From Hygrocybe punicea (Eukaryota; Basidiomycota; Agaricomycetes; Agaricales; Hygrophoraceae), in contig OY744465.1 in the NCBI GenBank assembly GCA_963556145.1, positions 5,270,001 to 5,334,000 on the forward strand: a stretch of DNA of 64,000 bases, written 5' to 3'. Shown piece after piece: positions 10,544 to 23,054 of this stretch. Numbering within the stretch: position 1 is the first letter of the stretch; each line of letters begins with the position of its first letter. A program made the translations under genes and the position numbers. The notes beneath the pieces were generated by a model. That model saw nothing but the letters and a program-made list of their open reading frames with translations, was not told the DNA's origin and ran no database searches.

Positions 10544-12273
10544 ATTCACCATTGCGTGCCAATGGATTGAATCAAGATGTTCAGACATTGGTAGACATGA
10601 TTCAGATCAGTCAATGGTATGGACGCAAGGTGAGTACATGATTATGATTATGGCAAAGCAGTGTTTCGAAGCTGACAATGTTGTCCTCAGCATGAAAAAA
10701 AGACATGCCACCCTGTTGTGTGCTTTCATGATATGGAGAAAGAGTTATCCATTAGATCTACTTCGGCACCTGGGCCCATGGATCCTGACTCAAGCTGAGG
10801 CAAGTCTGACTCGGAGTCTGAGTCAGATGTGGAATGTGACGATGCAGGCAATGAGGACCTACTGGGGATTGAGGGAGGTGCCTTTCAGGTGACAACATCG
10901 ACTTGAACTCGAGTGAGCTGAGGACTCTTTTGGATGCCAATTTGGAAAAGATACAGACCTATACCTCGCCAGCAGTGAGCCAGACCCAGCGCCAGGCAGC
11001 GGAGCCTCAGCTAGACTGGGATTTTTGAATTTTACTACAGTGTGCTACCTTGTAACTGTTTTTCACCACCGAAAATTTATTCACTGTCTTATTAACTACT
11101 AGAGGAAAGGCCACCTTTGGTGGCACAACCTTGCTTTTTTTTAAAGGGAATGGGGGACTTAAATTATTTAGATAGAGAAAATATAAATACAAATTATTGC
11201 GGTGAGGGGGGTGAATATTTAAATTTTTTTGTTTTCTTTGGAGACATCACAGGAAGGATCGATATATTCATGTCCTGTGGGGCTGTGAGGCTTGGTGGAT
11301 GGTAGACGATGCTCATGTGAGAGTCCTCGTGTTTGGGTTTTGACTGCAACAATGCGGGGTTGGGATTGATTGATATTTAGAAATTAGGACACGCACCAGG
11401 ACATATTGTTAAGAGAGTGTTGATGGTTTGGTTACATTGCGAGAATGGCAAGGTGACGGAACGAAGACGAGTGTTGGTGTTGATGGTCATGACGTGGTTT
11501 TTTTTGGGGGAGAGTTTTGAAACAGGGTGTGTTTTTATTGGGAAATTTTTGGCGAAAGTGTGATCTGAGTCAGTTGACGTCATTCTAGATACCGTTGTTT
11601 ATGGAAACCCCAAGGGTCTGGAATTATGATTTGAAAAATGAAGTGGGTGATCTTTGGAGGTAGGGGTCAAGTAGGTCATCAAGTCGCCAATGCCTTGTCC
11701 TGTCAAATTTACTGCTTTTTTTCATGTTATGCATTTTGTGGACAGGGATGAATTACATGTGCACGAGGTTCAGTGGGCGCCCAGGTGGAACAATGATCAA
11801 TGGGACTCACATGAAGTGTTGCTAAAGCGTCCGCATGTGGTGAGTGCTTTTAAGAAACTGGAGGAAGAATTTCTCATTTTGTCATAGTATCTTCACATAC
11901 ATTGTATATATTACAAAGGTGACTGTGAATCGTTTTTGATGACAGTTGTGATTTACAAGAGCAGGCCAACATGTTGCCACAGTGGAAGGGAATGAGTGGG
12001 AGGGTGTTTGACATTGATGGGGGGAGGTGGCCCTTTTCTTTTTTTGGGAGGGGGGCTATAATTTCGGTGGGACGTGGAAGAACAGTTAGGATGGGAGATG
12101 GTGAAAGAAAAGGAAAAAAGGGGGCTCGGGGAATGATGTTGTTACAGGATTGTCGTTGAGACAGAACGGGAAGTGTAAGATAGATACGTTTGATTTTTTC
12201 GTTGTGGGGTGGTGTTTACTGTTTTTGTTTCTTTTTCCATTTGTAGTTGTCGTCAATGTGAAAAGGATCTTTT
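10544..12273. other. Intergenic with transposon debris
   Basis: No gene is supported. Around 10740-10880 one frame gives an acidic Ser/Glu/Asp-rich stretch that may be relic coding sequence. A segment at 11073-11102 closely resembles the candidate Helitron 3' end at 38552-38576 (AATTTATTCACT...TTAA...CTAG), so another Helitron end may lie here. Confidence 0.4.
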
Positions 12274-13471
12274 TTAGAAGCCTTTTTTTAGTGGAAGAGC
12301 ATGGGCCATGTGTGGGGGGGAGGACGACACGAAGTGCAGCGATGTCTGCAACAAAGACGTCACGGCTTGGACGGCCTTTTTGACATACCAAGAATTTTTG
12401 AAGTGTGAAGCGAGCGATGACAGTGGCACCTCTTAACATTTCAACATACTCCCTCGGTCTGATGAGGTCGCTGTCAACATTAAACATGGGAAGTGGCTTG
12501 AGGTTGTAGAGCCCTTCCATCCCTTGCAGCGCAGACTGTGCCTCGTCACTGTCCATGGGCCAGTCGCAGAGTTTTATTTTGTCAGCGAGGTCATCTGCAT
12601 GGGGTCAGATGTTGTGATTGAAGGAGAACAAAGAGGGGGTGCTTACTTTGGTTTTCGGACAGGACGTCTTCGTCAGGAGTTATTGGGGCTTTCTGCAGTT
12701 TAAATTATGAAAACAAGGACTGGAAAGTTAGATGAAACTGACGTGAAAAGGCTGATGTCGAAATCTGATTTTCATCATAGTGCCATCGCCTTCTTTGAGA
12801 ATGCCTTCAGAGATGGAACCGGGGCTCTTTGCTGACGACATGATTTTTCGGATGGTGGTGACACCAGTGTTGGAATCTTGTACAAGATTTGACAAGGCGA
12901 TGGGTCCCCCGGTACATGTCAGTTTAATATTGGTGAACCTTTTCGCACCTCCAATGTTTCCTTGCCACATGCCATCGGGCATCATCCAAAAGTCATCTTT
13001 GGTGATATGGACGAGTAGAGTGAGTTCCGCAGAGGTGCCGGCATTGCCTCCCATCATTGGTAGGATGGGTGCTGAGAATCTTTCCTTTTGCCCAACATCA
13101 TGGGCAACTAACCGAAGAGTGTGACCGTCTCTCATCCAACGAAGATTTCGTGCAGTGTCGGATGTGCCTAAATAGTTCCCAGAAGCAATGAGAGCAGTGC
13201 ACCAAAGAACAAGTTTACGCTCTTGAATATCAACAGTGGTGCTAGAGACAGAGGGAGGGATTCCGTGAACACGAATGCTGTCCCAGTGGTAAGTATATTT
13301 AAACGTAATGAGAGAAAGAGTTACATACTTCACCTGACTAGAGCCTTCGACCATGCAATCAGCAAACTCGGCATGAGTTGCAAGTGCATGGTCATGGTCG
13401 TTGTCATGCAGCATGTCCTGAGAATTTGACGAAGTGAAAGGAGAAGTGTTGGGATTCATAGAGGAAGGCAT
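12274..13471 (-). CDS. Hypothetical protein, 4-exon model (~350 aa)
   Basis: Reading the minus strand from ATG 13471, exons 13471-12743, 12692-12647, 12594-12389 and 12345-12274 join in phase. Donors are GTCAGT, GTAAGC and GTATGT, and all acceptors are AG. The protein is about 350 residues with no membrane segment or motif that I recognise. The first exon has a Ser/Asn-rich start followed by a compact, mixed alpha/beta-looking body. The region is surrounded by transposon relics, so it may be mobile-element cargo, but the clean frame and introns argue that it is, or recently was, expressed. The last exon is the weakest part of the model. Confidence 0.5.
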
Positions 13472-13689
13472 GACGGATCTCGTGGTGGGATATTTTTGTG
13501 TTATATGTGCTGCTGATAATCTTTATGGCAGATGACGTCGACAATCATCATGTGCTCATAAGTGAGCGTCATTACTTCGTCATTTGCTAGAGCGAGGAGA
13601 CGTGACTTTTCGGGAGATGTTTGTTTTGAGTGTAGTCATCATGTGGTCATGAATGGGGGTCAAGACAAAATTCTTTGAGATTACGTTGC

Positions 13690-14200
13690 GGTGAACTCAG
13701 ATTGCAGAAGGGAGAGGGAAGCACAAGATAGGATAACTACTTTTGTAGGGATCAGAGAAGCAGGAAGGGAGAGAAGGATGAAGAGAGGGGTTGGGTGAAA
13801 GCCAGGAGGCTTCCCGGCCCCGGAAAGAGTGATTCTGGCCTGTGGGAAGGAACTGGTGTGAGCAGCGAAACCCAAGGCTTGATAGGAGGGCGACGATGCG
13901 ACGGGTGAACACCGGTTCCCATTTTTTAGGAGGCGGCTGGAAGGAGAGGGACTCACAAAGGTTAACGGACTGGGGGCGTTGTAAGGTGAATGAAGCCTTC
14001 ATGTAGGGCAGGGGATGCCTGCATATATGGCGCCATGATTTGGGCATGTTTCCGCAGAGCGCTGGCGAGGCCTGCAGGGGGGGGCGATCTGGAGCGGGAG
14101 TGACGGCCTCGCCCTGCAGCGGAGGGGTTGCCTTGGCGGCCTCTAGGGGGAGAGTGCGGGCGCGATCTGACCTGGAGGGAGAAGGGTTAGCGGTGTGAAG
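13690..14200. other. No supported gene
   Basis: GC-rich DNA downstream (in minus sense) of the decayed gene at 14440-15311. Open frames are long but low in complexity and I do not support them. Confidence 0.35.
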
Positions 14201-14204
14201 CAAA

Positions 14205-14425
14205 TCCTTGAAGCAGAGTGAAGCAGGGGAGGGCCAAAGGCTGGGCAGGCAGAGGTGCAGCGCACAGGGCGGGGCAGGGCGCAGCGTGGAGTGAAGCGAA
14301 GCGGGGTGCTGGAGCACGAAGCGAAGCAAAACAGGTGCATGCGTGCACGAAGCGAAGCAGGACAGGTGCATGTGTGCATGAAGCGAAGCGGGTGTGCTGG
14401 GGCACGAAGCAGAAGAGGGGGGAAA
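14205..14425. repeat. GAAGCGAAGC-type minisatellite
   Basis: The motif GAAGCGAAGC (with variants such as GTGAAGCGAAGCGGG) recurs many times in about 220 bases. Longer units of about 32-35 bp contain CACGAAGCGAAGC and ACAGGTGCATG. It makes several frames look open without coding meaning. Confidence 0.7.
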
Positions 14426-14439
14426 GGGGACTGACCTCG

Positions 14440-15311
14440 CGAAGAGAAGCTAGGCAGTCCAAGTGAAAGTTTTCGCGAGTGATTTTTGCAAGGAGGTCGT
14501 TGTCGATGAGGCCAATATTGAAGCCAGCATCTTTCCGTTCCAAGGCTGCGTGCCATTCCCGGCGGGCTTGGGCTTGGTATATTAAGAGGATGCGGTGGCC
14601 GTCTGGCTGGGCTCGCAGTTCATGGGCATATAGCTTGTACCAGAAGATGGAGAGCGCATCTGTGGCGGCCTCGGGTCAGTGGAGTTGGCGTTGGTGGCGG
14701 AGCATGAGGGTGCTGGCGATCTCCATTTGGTCCCAGGACAGGTCTTCATCTCTCAGGGCTTTGCGGGACGCATGGACGGAGGAAACTGGCTTGAGGACCA
14801 TGAGGTCGGTATCGGATCTGGTAATGCCGAAGGTGTCGTCCGCTGCTGAGCGTTGGGTTATGGCAGCCTCATTGCAGCCTTCAGGGGTGAAATACCAGAG
14901 TTCGACATATTCGAACTTCCGGAGGCGCTCGAGGGCATAAGGGGAGGGGCGTTGGGAGATGTTCGCACCGATTTACTTGGTTACATTGAATGTATGCATT
15001 TTGGGTTTTTTCTTTTCTGCCTCCCTGAGCTTCTCGGCAGCCTCCTTGTCTAGGATGGCCTGAGTGGCAGCCTCTGCCTCCTGGGCTGCTAAAGTGGCAA
15101 TGTCATCTACCAGTTGGTCGGCTTGGAGCTGAGCGTCCCAGGCGGCCTTCTTGGTGTTGTTTTGGGCTGTCCAGGAAGCGGTGAGGTTGAGAGCGGCCTG
15201 GTCAGCTGTGATGCCTGTAGCAAGGGCAATGGTGTTTCGAATGTCGAGAAAATCTTCTGAGTCGAAATCAGGGCAGATTTGAAGGTTTGGGTCAGAGTCA
15301 ATGCGGGGCAT
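14440..15311 (-). pseudogene. Decayed member of a common basidiomycete repeat-associated protein family
   Basis: From ATG 15311 the minus strand reads an acidic start, an Ala-rich helical segment and a Lys-rich stretch, then meets a TAA at 14973-14975. The same frame resumes after it with YALERLRKFEYVELWYFTP, and later REWHAALERKDAGFNIGLI. These blocks are familiar to me from hypothetical proteins present in many copies in mushroom genomes. A second in-frame stop, TGA, lies near 14683. The two nonsense codons with an otherwise continuous frame mark a recent pseudogene. Function of the family is unknown; multicopy occurrence suggests an association with mobile elements. Confidence 0.65.
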
Positions 15312-15519
15312 TTGAGAACTATGAAGAAAACGAGCCGCAACGACAATGACAGTGAGGGCACAGAGTGCTGACTCTGTGTCACACCTGTCACTCGCTCAGA
15401 GACCATATCTTTTGTCACACTCCTACCTCATTTAGACTTAAGCTTGCGACATTTTTGAGGGTGGGGAGTGCTCACATTAACTGCATTCATTGGCTTGGTC
15501 TCTGCTTCCATTCAAGAGG

Positions 15520-17058
15520 ATGCTCGTGGCACACAACATCCGTAACTTAACATTGCAGGAACTCTTGACACTTTCACGGGGATCCATTCAGTTTAGTCGT
15601 GGTCAACAGAAAAGAGAGGCAGTCGTTAATCGGATAATCGCCATGGGTTCTCCTGCACTGCATGAGCACCTTCTTTCAGTCATATCTGCAAAGGACAAGC
15701 AAGTGGAGGAAGCCAAGGAGTTGAAGAAAATTCAACGGAAATGGAAAGCGGAGGAAGCCTATGAAGACAGGAAAAATTTGATCAAGATTGACTGGGATTT
15801 TTTTCATGTAGATTCATCTCACTTTCTTGATTTGCCGACAGAAGCGCAAATGCAAGATTGTTACTGAGAATTCTACATGGCAACTTCCAATGATGCTCTT
15901 CGAATGGGTGTCTGTGCGATTTGTGCTAGAGAACTTAGCATAAAAGCGGATGGTCTTCATCGGTTTTGTTTGAGCAATCTCACCAACTCACATCGATTAA
16001 TTCCCAAAACACTCCATGGTCGCCATGATTTGTTCCATGGACAGTTATTGCTCCCAGAGGCTGTTGAAGTGGGGCCCACGATGTCAACGACATGGGTGAT
16101 AGCATGTAACACATGTGTTGGTTCCTTGAGCAAACATGGTGATTTACCACCACTGTTGTCTCTGGCGAATGGACTCTGGATAGGCAAAGTCCCTTGGGAG
16201 TTGAAACGACTTACTTTTATGGAACAGATGCTGGTCACTTTGTATTATCCCCAAGTCTACGTGTTCAAACTCTTTCCAAGGGTGAGTTATCCAGGAGTTG
16301 AGGAGCAGACACTACAGCATGCTATGGGAGGCAGTGTGAGCACATATGATTTAGATGTAGAAGGAGTGAGTGCAATGATTGAAGGGAAATTATTACCTCG
16401 CAAGCTAGGTTTTTTGGCAAGTCTGCTTTCGATAACCTTTGTTGGCACATTGGTGGTTGCTCAAACCTGGTTGCGGTCAACTTTCAAAGTGCGACGTTGA
16501 GTGGTTCATGAAGCATTACAATGGTTGAAAATCCATAATACAAAATATTACAGGACCATATCTATTTCCATGGAGAATCTCTCAGAGCTGCCAGACGACG
16601 ATGTGCCTGGAGAAGTGGTTGGTTTAGTTCAACACTCCACTGACATTGGGATTCTCGACGAGGAAAATATGGGATATTTGCCTTCTAATGATGATCCTTT
16701 CACTGGTGAGGTTGAGAAGATTGTCATTTCTGCAAAATTTAATCAGTTTCAGTTGTGGTTGGCAATGAAAGTTTGCTGGAAGAAGATGGTCAACAAGTGG
16801 GAGAAATGGATGGTGCATATTCATTTTGAAATCGACTTGAAAAGACGGATCGAGAGTGGAAACCATTTAGGGCCACAGGTTATTCCAATGCATGTTTCAG
16901 GTGCAGTCGACATGGATTTAACTAAAATGACTGGTTCCGAGATGATGATGTGGGGCCTCACGAATTTGTGGATGCAGGGTAAAGAAGGTGGATATGCAGT
17001 GATTCACAGACAGGAGCCTGTTTCTGATTTTGGCACTCTGCGCTCTGCCAACAAATGA
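15520..17058 (+). pseudogene. Helitron N-terminal region (DUF6570-like), with in-frame stops
   Basis: The frame from ATG 15520 is continuous except for TGA at 15865-15867 and 16498-16500, then loses register near 17040. Recognisable blocks are a Cys motif (CAICAREL), the segment ACNTCVGSL...LANGLWIGKVPWEL, and a further conserved region up to about 17000. This is the domain order found at the start of fungal Helitron helicase-like proteins. Both stops are TGA, fitting CGA-to-TGA or TGG-to-TGA changes. The zinc-finger-like start probably binds DNA ends. Confidence 0.75.
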
Positions 17059-19005
17059 ACAGACAGGGTTCTATCACAGGAAAAACCTAATTTATTTGAG
17101 AAAGCTTTTCTGTGCCTCTTTCCATATGGGACAGGCGGTATTGAAGCCGATTGCAAGATGCAATTGGATTTCCAACAACATGTATGATGGGCGATGCAAT
17201 ATCATGATCGCAGGTTCCGAAGACATGACACTTTTCGCTTCCTTTCCTTTGGCATCTTGCAATGACGTCAAGCTTTATCTACAGCACGGGTTCAGATAAA
17301 GAGAAGTGATTTTCAAGGTGAAGCCCCCGATTTGATGCAATTGATGCCTGAATGATTACAATGAGCGGCAATGGAAGAAGATGCGAAAATACCCATTACC
17401 GATCCTATCGTGAAAAAGGTCCATCATCACGTTCATGGCGCTGTAAGCCATATTCAGGGTGCAGACCAAGCACGTTACCAGATGAGAAGCCAAATCTGGT
17501 CCACGGCGTTGTTTCATGGACCACCATCAGTTTGGATGACTATCAATCCTTCCAACCTGCATGATCCGGTGCTTCAAGTTTTCACGGGGGAAAAGATTGA
17601 TCTGGATAATTTTGTCATGTCAGCCGGCCCAAGTCATGAACAGCGAGCATGCAATGTCGCAGAAGATCCATACGCGGCAGCAAAATTCTTTCATTTCACA
17701 ATTAATGCAATTTTGCAACATCTGTTTCAAGTCAAAATACATGATAACAAAGTCGAAAGTGGGATGGGAATTCTGGGAGAAGTGACAGCGTATTTTGGGG
17801 CAGTTGAAGCACAAGGACATGCGACACTACACCTTCATATTCTTCTCTGACTAAAGAATACGCCGTCTTCCAATCAAATGGGGGAGCTTCTGAAGGATGA
17901 AAATTTTTGGGACAAGGTCATATGCTATATTGACACGAATTTTCGAGCTTATTTACCTGGCCTTGAATCACCAGAAAGCATTAAAAAAATTCCAAAGGAG
18001 AAAGAGATAAGCTACAGTTGACCCTGCGATCCTTCAAGCCCGAATTACGCAAAAGAATTAAAGGAATTTGAATTGAGATTGGCAGGCATGGAACAAATTC
18101 ATTTGTGCAAACTCAGATGTTGTCTCAAATACAACAACAAATGCATCCTCATATGCAAGTGGCAGGTGCTATTCCCCATTGCAGATGCAAGCTACGTGAA
18201 TGCTGACAGACATTGGGGTTGCAAAAGACTACATCCTTATGTAAATGGATGGGTGCCTGCGATTCTTGTAAACGTGCGATGCAATAATGATGGGAAGCTT
18301 CTCACCAATGGCGGCGACACTAAGAACATTACTTACTATGTCACTACATATACAGGCAAAAAACAGGACAAGGAGTCGAATCTTTCAGCTAGTGTTGCCA
18401 CAGCTAAGGCTAATAGCTGGCTAATTTCCAGCTAATGGCTAAGGCTAAAGTATTTCAGAAAGTTAGCTTAGCTGTAGCTGAAGCTAAGGGAAGATAAAAA
18501 TAATATCATCTCAGAACAGCCTAGAAATACCTAAAAAAGATATCATACCTGACTAATAGTCATTAGCTTAGCTGACTTTAGCTTAGCCATAGCTGCAGCT
18601 AGTACTTGGCTGGTGACTAAGGCTAAGACAGTTTTCATGAATTAGCTTAGCTTTAGCTGTAGCTAATTTAGCCGTGGCTAGGCTAGCTTAGCTGTGGCAA
18701 CACTACTTTCAGCCATATTGGCAGATGGTTTTGCTTACCACCTGTCACATCCAAATCCGGCCTATGTTCAAGACTTGCGCGCTCAACAACAACTTCTCAT
18801 GTTCCGTCTTGTGCATGCGATCAATCGAGAACAGCAAATAGGCAGTCCCATAGTAGATTCCTATTTGATGGGTTGGGGCGACGTGTACAGGTCCCATACA
18901 TATTCATACATTTATTGGTCATCCTTCATGGTGGCATTGATCGAAGTCTATCCGTCCTTGAAAAGGTTCATGGTCATTGTAGAACATTGGAAGTTAACTG
19001 AATGA
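17059..19005 (+). pseudogene. Helitron Rep (HUH endonuclease) region, split by a MITE
   Basis: This region carries the rolling-circle initiator. The HUH motif is visible as LHLHIL (His codons 17830-17832 and 17836-17838) after a conserved ALFHGPPSVWMTINP block. The double-tyrosine motif YYVTTYTGKK is near 18333-18362. The frame continues after the 316-bp hAT MITE with AILADGF and LRAQQQLLMFRLVHAINRE, and removal of the MITE restores it exactly. It is disabled by TGA at 17848-17850 (probably a lost Trp in the HUH block), TGA at 18019-18021 and frame changes near 17050-17370. In active Helitrons this domain nicks and joins single strands. Confidence 0.8.
18390..18705. mobile_element. 316-bp hAT-type MITE
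   Basis: The ends TAGTGTTGCCACAGCTAA are inverted at both sides and flanked by a perfect 8-bp duplication, CTTTCAGC (18382-18389 and 18706-18713). The interior is almost wholly made of AGCTAA/TTAGCT words, giving a near-palindromic element. The first ten bases match the hAT element at 1052-2298. It sits inside the Helitron Rep coding region. Confidence 0.9.
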
Positions 19006-19170
19006 ACAGCACAGTTACAGAACGTGTTTGCTTCAGATGTGGGCATGTAGGTGTTTCATCCATGTTGAATGTTTATAATTTCCATGACACTCTTGATAGT
19101 GATCCAAGTGTGTCTGGTGGTGAGCATAGTGACATGGCCGATAGAGGCACTAAGACAAGAAGTGAGGTGA

Positions 19171-20782
19171 GTGGAATGCATATGGAAGGGAGGTGTGACT
19201 TTAAAACGAAGAACGCAGACATGCAATGAAGTTCTTACTTTGGATGTTGACGCCAACAGTTTAATATTCCCCAAAAGCCAAGTAACAGACTACAGGTGTC
19301 GGGGGGAAACTCTGAAAGACTTCAACGTCCTTGATTTTTTCGTTCATACATATGAAGTAGACAACAAACCTTTAGAAGGTTGTGATGAACCACAGAATCG
19401 GGGGTGTCCACAACACCTTCGCATCCGATATCAGGGGAATCATCCTAAGAGCTCGCGAGCTTATCAGGTCCTCAGACCAGAAGGTCATCGTAATCTGCCT
19501 GATATCGTAGGACGTTGGTTTCTGAGGCGTGACGATATGGACCAAACAGATTATTATGCGGCGTGCATGTTAACGTTATTGAAGCCTTGGCGGAATTTGG
19601 AGACAGACTTGAAGCGACACGACGAGTCTTGGGTGGAAGCGTTGGAAAGCTTTCTACAAGACGTGCCTCCTCAAACACATTTTGTGCTATCTGTGATTCA
19701 ATACTTTCATGAATGCGACACTGCGGCAAAAGCACAATTAAACAAATGGAAAGAAGACGCGGCACCTGTTCAAGGGACAGAACCTGATGACGAAGAAGAA
19801 TTGGAACCACAGGAAGCCACTGTGAAAGAAGATGTTACTGACGAAGATGTTGTCGCATTCAAAAAAAAGCAGAAGTCAATGAAAGAAGCGATAAATGGCT
19901 CATTAGCTATTGAATTTGCGAAGAAAGCCAACTATTTTCAAACCGAGGACGAGGATTGGTGCACTGGACAAATGAAAGCTGTCAAAGCAACTGAGTGAGA
20001 TCTTCAAAACCTGTTAAATTGGAGAAATGTGCTGCAGGAAAATGCCGTACAGGTAAACAAAATGACACCTGGTGACAAACAGGTATGGGGTCTCGGAGAG
20101 GGTCCATCAGTGCGACTGTTAGAAATGGGAGTGGTGGGTGGGGAGGTGGGAATATCACAGCCGGAACGCTTTCTTGACAATCTCGATGGAATTCAGGGAA
20201 AAGAAGTGCTGAGTGAAGAACAGCAATGTGCACACAACATCATTGTGTGGCATTTAAAAGAGACGCGGATGATAATCTATGGTGAAGGGGGAACAGGTAA
20301 ATCAAAAGTGATACGTGTGGTCACACAAACTTTTCATCATTACCTCGTGGAGCACTGGTTACTTAAATCCACGTACACAGCGATTGCAGCTTCACAGATT
20401 GATGGAAAAACTACGCACCACATTGGCCATATGTCTCCAAATCGAAACCACAATATGTCAGCGGCAGGGAAGAAAAAAATCCAAGCATTTTGGAAAAACT
20501 ATCAGTATCTGTTCATCAATAAGTTTTCGATGATAGGGAACACTTTCCTTAGTGCTTTGTCTCGAAACATTGTGATTGGCAAGGCGGGTGAACAAGGGTC
20601 GGAAGCCCATTCATTTGGTGGAATCAATGTAATTCTCTGTGGCGATCTCCACCAATTCCCTCCAGTAGCAGCATCCAAAACTGAGGCACTTTTCTACAAA
20701 ACAACAGGGACAGAGAATTTGGAAGTGCAACTGGGACGCAAGATATATGAAGAGTTCAAGACCGTAGTAATTTTGAAGACGC
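19171..20782 (+). pseudogene. Helitron PIF1-type helicase, N-terminal part
   Basis: After a Helitron linker region (19171-19998, ending in TGA) a helicase domain begins near 20029. The P-loop is GEGGTGKS (20281-20304), followed by a motif Ia region (TAIAASQIDGKTTHH) and motif III (VILCGDLHQFPPV). The expected DEISMIG Walker B box reads NKFSMIG, a loss of the two acidic residues. The coding sequence then meets the 11.8-kb LTR element at 20783. Joining across the insertion (one ACGC copy kept) continues the helicase in frame at 32584. In active Helitrons it unwinds DNA in the 5'-3' direction. Confidence 0.8.
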
Positions 20783-21395
20783 TGTGACGGCGAGTGTGGT
20801 TGTAGACCCGAATGGGAATCTACGGAAAGGGTGATCAGCTAAGAAGTGATCAGAGGAGTTTATTGTCTATAGTCTAGTCAATCCAACCCGAATCCAGGGT
20901 TCTGGATCAGAGGGGAAGTGAAGGGAGTGGAGTACGAAGACTAATGAGATGATACGAAGCGAGGACTAAGAAGTAGAACTGAAGGGATGCAATACAATAG
21001 GATGTAATATGATATGGTGGGATATGATAATATATATGTTGTAGTATAAGGGTACATCTTTTATACTACTGGGAGAGATCCTGTGCTGTAGTAACTATGT
21101 ACTACAAGCGAAGGCTGTAACTGATGGTAGAGAGGTGGAGCGGAGTATAGGGGGAATGGTGCTATGTACTAAGTAACGGGAAACGAAGATATATCATATG
21201 TAACTATATACGTACTGATTCCGGGTCGTTAGAGACATCGCATCTTGAGTATGAACGATTCCGGAGGCGGAATCCGGAGCGGAATCGACAGAAAAGACCG
21301 GAAACGGGCGGAATCGATAATACGTGAATGGGAATGGACGAGGACGAAGTGGGATATGAAGAGGATTCGGGTCCAGAGGGCCCGGAGCCTCTACA
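20783..21395 (-). repeat. 3' LTR (613 bp) of the gag-only element
   Basis: Direct copy of 31967-32579; no difference was noticed in a side-by-side reading. Termini TG...CA. Confidence 0.9.
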
Positions 21396-21732
21396 TCCGG
21401 TCAGGACTCAGATAGAGACCATCCCTGGTCGATCCATACGAAATAACAAAGATACCGGGGTCGTGGGAATAAATGAGCGGAGGCGATGTCGAAAACGGGC
21501 GGAAACAATGGTACAACGTGAACGAGATCGAAGCCGGCGGGTATCGAAGCGTCGGGAAGCAGTGGTCCGGAGCTACTAAAAGAGGGTGGAGCGAAACGGC
21601 TGGATAAAGGAACAACGGTCACGTGACGGGGCAACAAATACAAACAAGAAAACTTTTCAACGCGACTTCAACAATCTCGACAACATCCTCAACAAGCCCA
21701 ACAAACCCAACAAACACCAACACCAACACCAG

Positions 21733-21939
21733 ATGTCGACGGAATACAACAATTTCCCCAACAATCTCGATGCGGAAACGCGGCAAGACTTCGAGAGCGC
21801 CGTAGCCGAGTTACTAGAAGTCGACGCGGCCGGAATCGATATCGTACGCGACGGATTCGAGAACGAAGCACGGCAATGGGTGGTGAGACGACGACGGGCC
21901 ATGGTAAGAGATCCCGTTCCCGTAAACGGCACGGACTAA
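21733..21939 (+). CDS. Short ORF upstream of the coiled-coil gene (68 aa), status uncertain
   Basis: ATG 21733 to TAA 21937-21939, a small acidic protein of 68 residues. A donor-like GTAAGA (21904) and a CTAAC/ACAG pair (acceptor near 21963) could make it a first exon of the gene at 22025. However, the phase of that join does not match the downstream frame, so I list it separately. It could equally be non-coding. Confidence 0.3.
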   Translation: MSTEYNNFPNNLDAETRQDFESAVAELLEVDAAGIDIVRDGFENEARQWVVRRRRAMVRDPVPVNGTD

Positions 21940-22189
21940 CGATACGCGACAGCGGAACTACAGGGGAATCTTGACGGAAATCCGAGACAATGGAATCGAC
22001 GTGACGGAACCGAGGGATTTCTCGATGGGCGGAGAGATGGTGGTCGAGGTCGAGGAATGGTTGCGGAATCGTGAGGAGTACAAGAAGCGGGAACGGGAAG
22101 AGGCCGTGCGTCGGGAAGTCGAGGAAGCGTCACGTTTGCAGGAGGAGAAGGAGGAGGAAGCGAGGAAGCAACAGGTCGAGGAGGCGGAA

Positions 22190-22468
22190 AGGATCGAGCG
22201 GGAATGGGCGGAGGAATTGCGTCAATACGAAGAGGAGATGAATAGGAGGGCGGAGGCGGAGAAGCGGATCGAGGAGGCGGAAAGGATCGAGTGGCAACGG
22301 GCGGAGGAATCGCGCCAATACGAAGAGGAGATGAATAGGAGGGCGGAGGCGGAGAAGCGGATCGAGGAGGCGGAAAGGATCGAGCGGCAACGGGCGGAGG
22401 AATCGCGCCAATACGAAGAGGAGATGAATAGGAGGGCGGAGGCGGAGAAGCGGATCGAGGAGGCGGAA
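22190..22468 (+). repeat. Three 93-bp in-frame coding repeats
   Basis: The unit begins RIERxxAEExRQYEEEMN and repeats three times (about 22190-22282, 22283-22375, 22376-22468). Few substitutions separate the copies, so the repeat expanded recently. Each unit is 31 residues of heptad-like coiled coil. Confidence 0.85.
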
Positions 22469-22864
22469 AGGGCGAAGGCGGCAGAGGCAGCAAAAAGGGA
22501 TAATGCAGCCGCGAAAAGGGACCAGGAGGAGACTGCACAAACCAGCGATCACGGAAGCGAGGACGAGGAGGACACCTGGTCCAACCAACAACTACGAAAA
22601 TACGAGCGGCTTCAGGCACTCAACGCGATCAAACACAAAAAGCTCAACCGGGATAAGAGGGTCAACCGGGACGACGAGACCGTTCACGGGGACTACAACA
22701 GCGGCAACGATTTCTCGAATGCGAGCGGGAACGAGGACGCGGAACCGAAGGGAAAGATTCCGGGGGTAAGTGATATCTCGCGGACTCGTATATCCGTGGT
22801 GCCTAACTAATCCGTAGTACATGCAGTCGTTCCGTATCCGGCAATGCGATGCGTGCGTGACCGC

Positions 22865-23020
22865 TGGAGTGGTACCGAGGACGCTCAAGGGATCACTACG
22901 GAATCGGGGTCTGGATGGGATGATGGAATGGGACGACTCTCGCTACAACAGGAAATGACTACATAAGGAGATCCAACCGTGGGACCTGGGTCACGTGATG
23001 GCCCAGGTACAACTACTACA
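22865..23020 (-). repeat. 3' LTR (156 bp) of the gypsy element
   Basis: Direct copy of 29303-29458 with TG...CA ends; adjacent to the polypurine tract at 23025-23038. Confidence 0.92.
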
Positions 23021-23024
23021 AGTA

Positions 23025-23038
23025 CCCCCCTCCTCTTT
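23025..23038 (-). promoter_or_regulatory. Polypurine tract of the gypsy element
   Basis: On the minus strand this reads AAAGAGGAGGGGGG, an unbroken 14-purine run four bases from the 3' LTR, the expected plus-strand primer position. Confidence 0.85.
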
Positions 23039-23054
23039 AGCAACGTCCTCGTTG

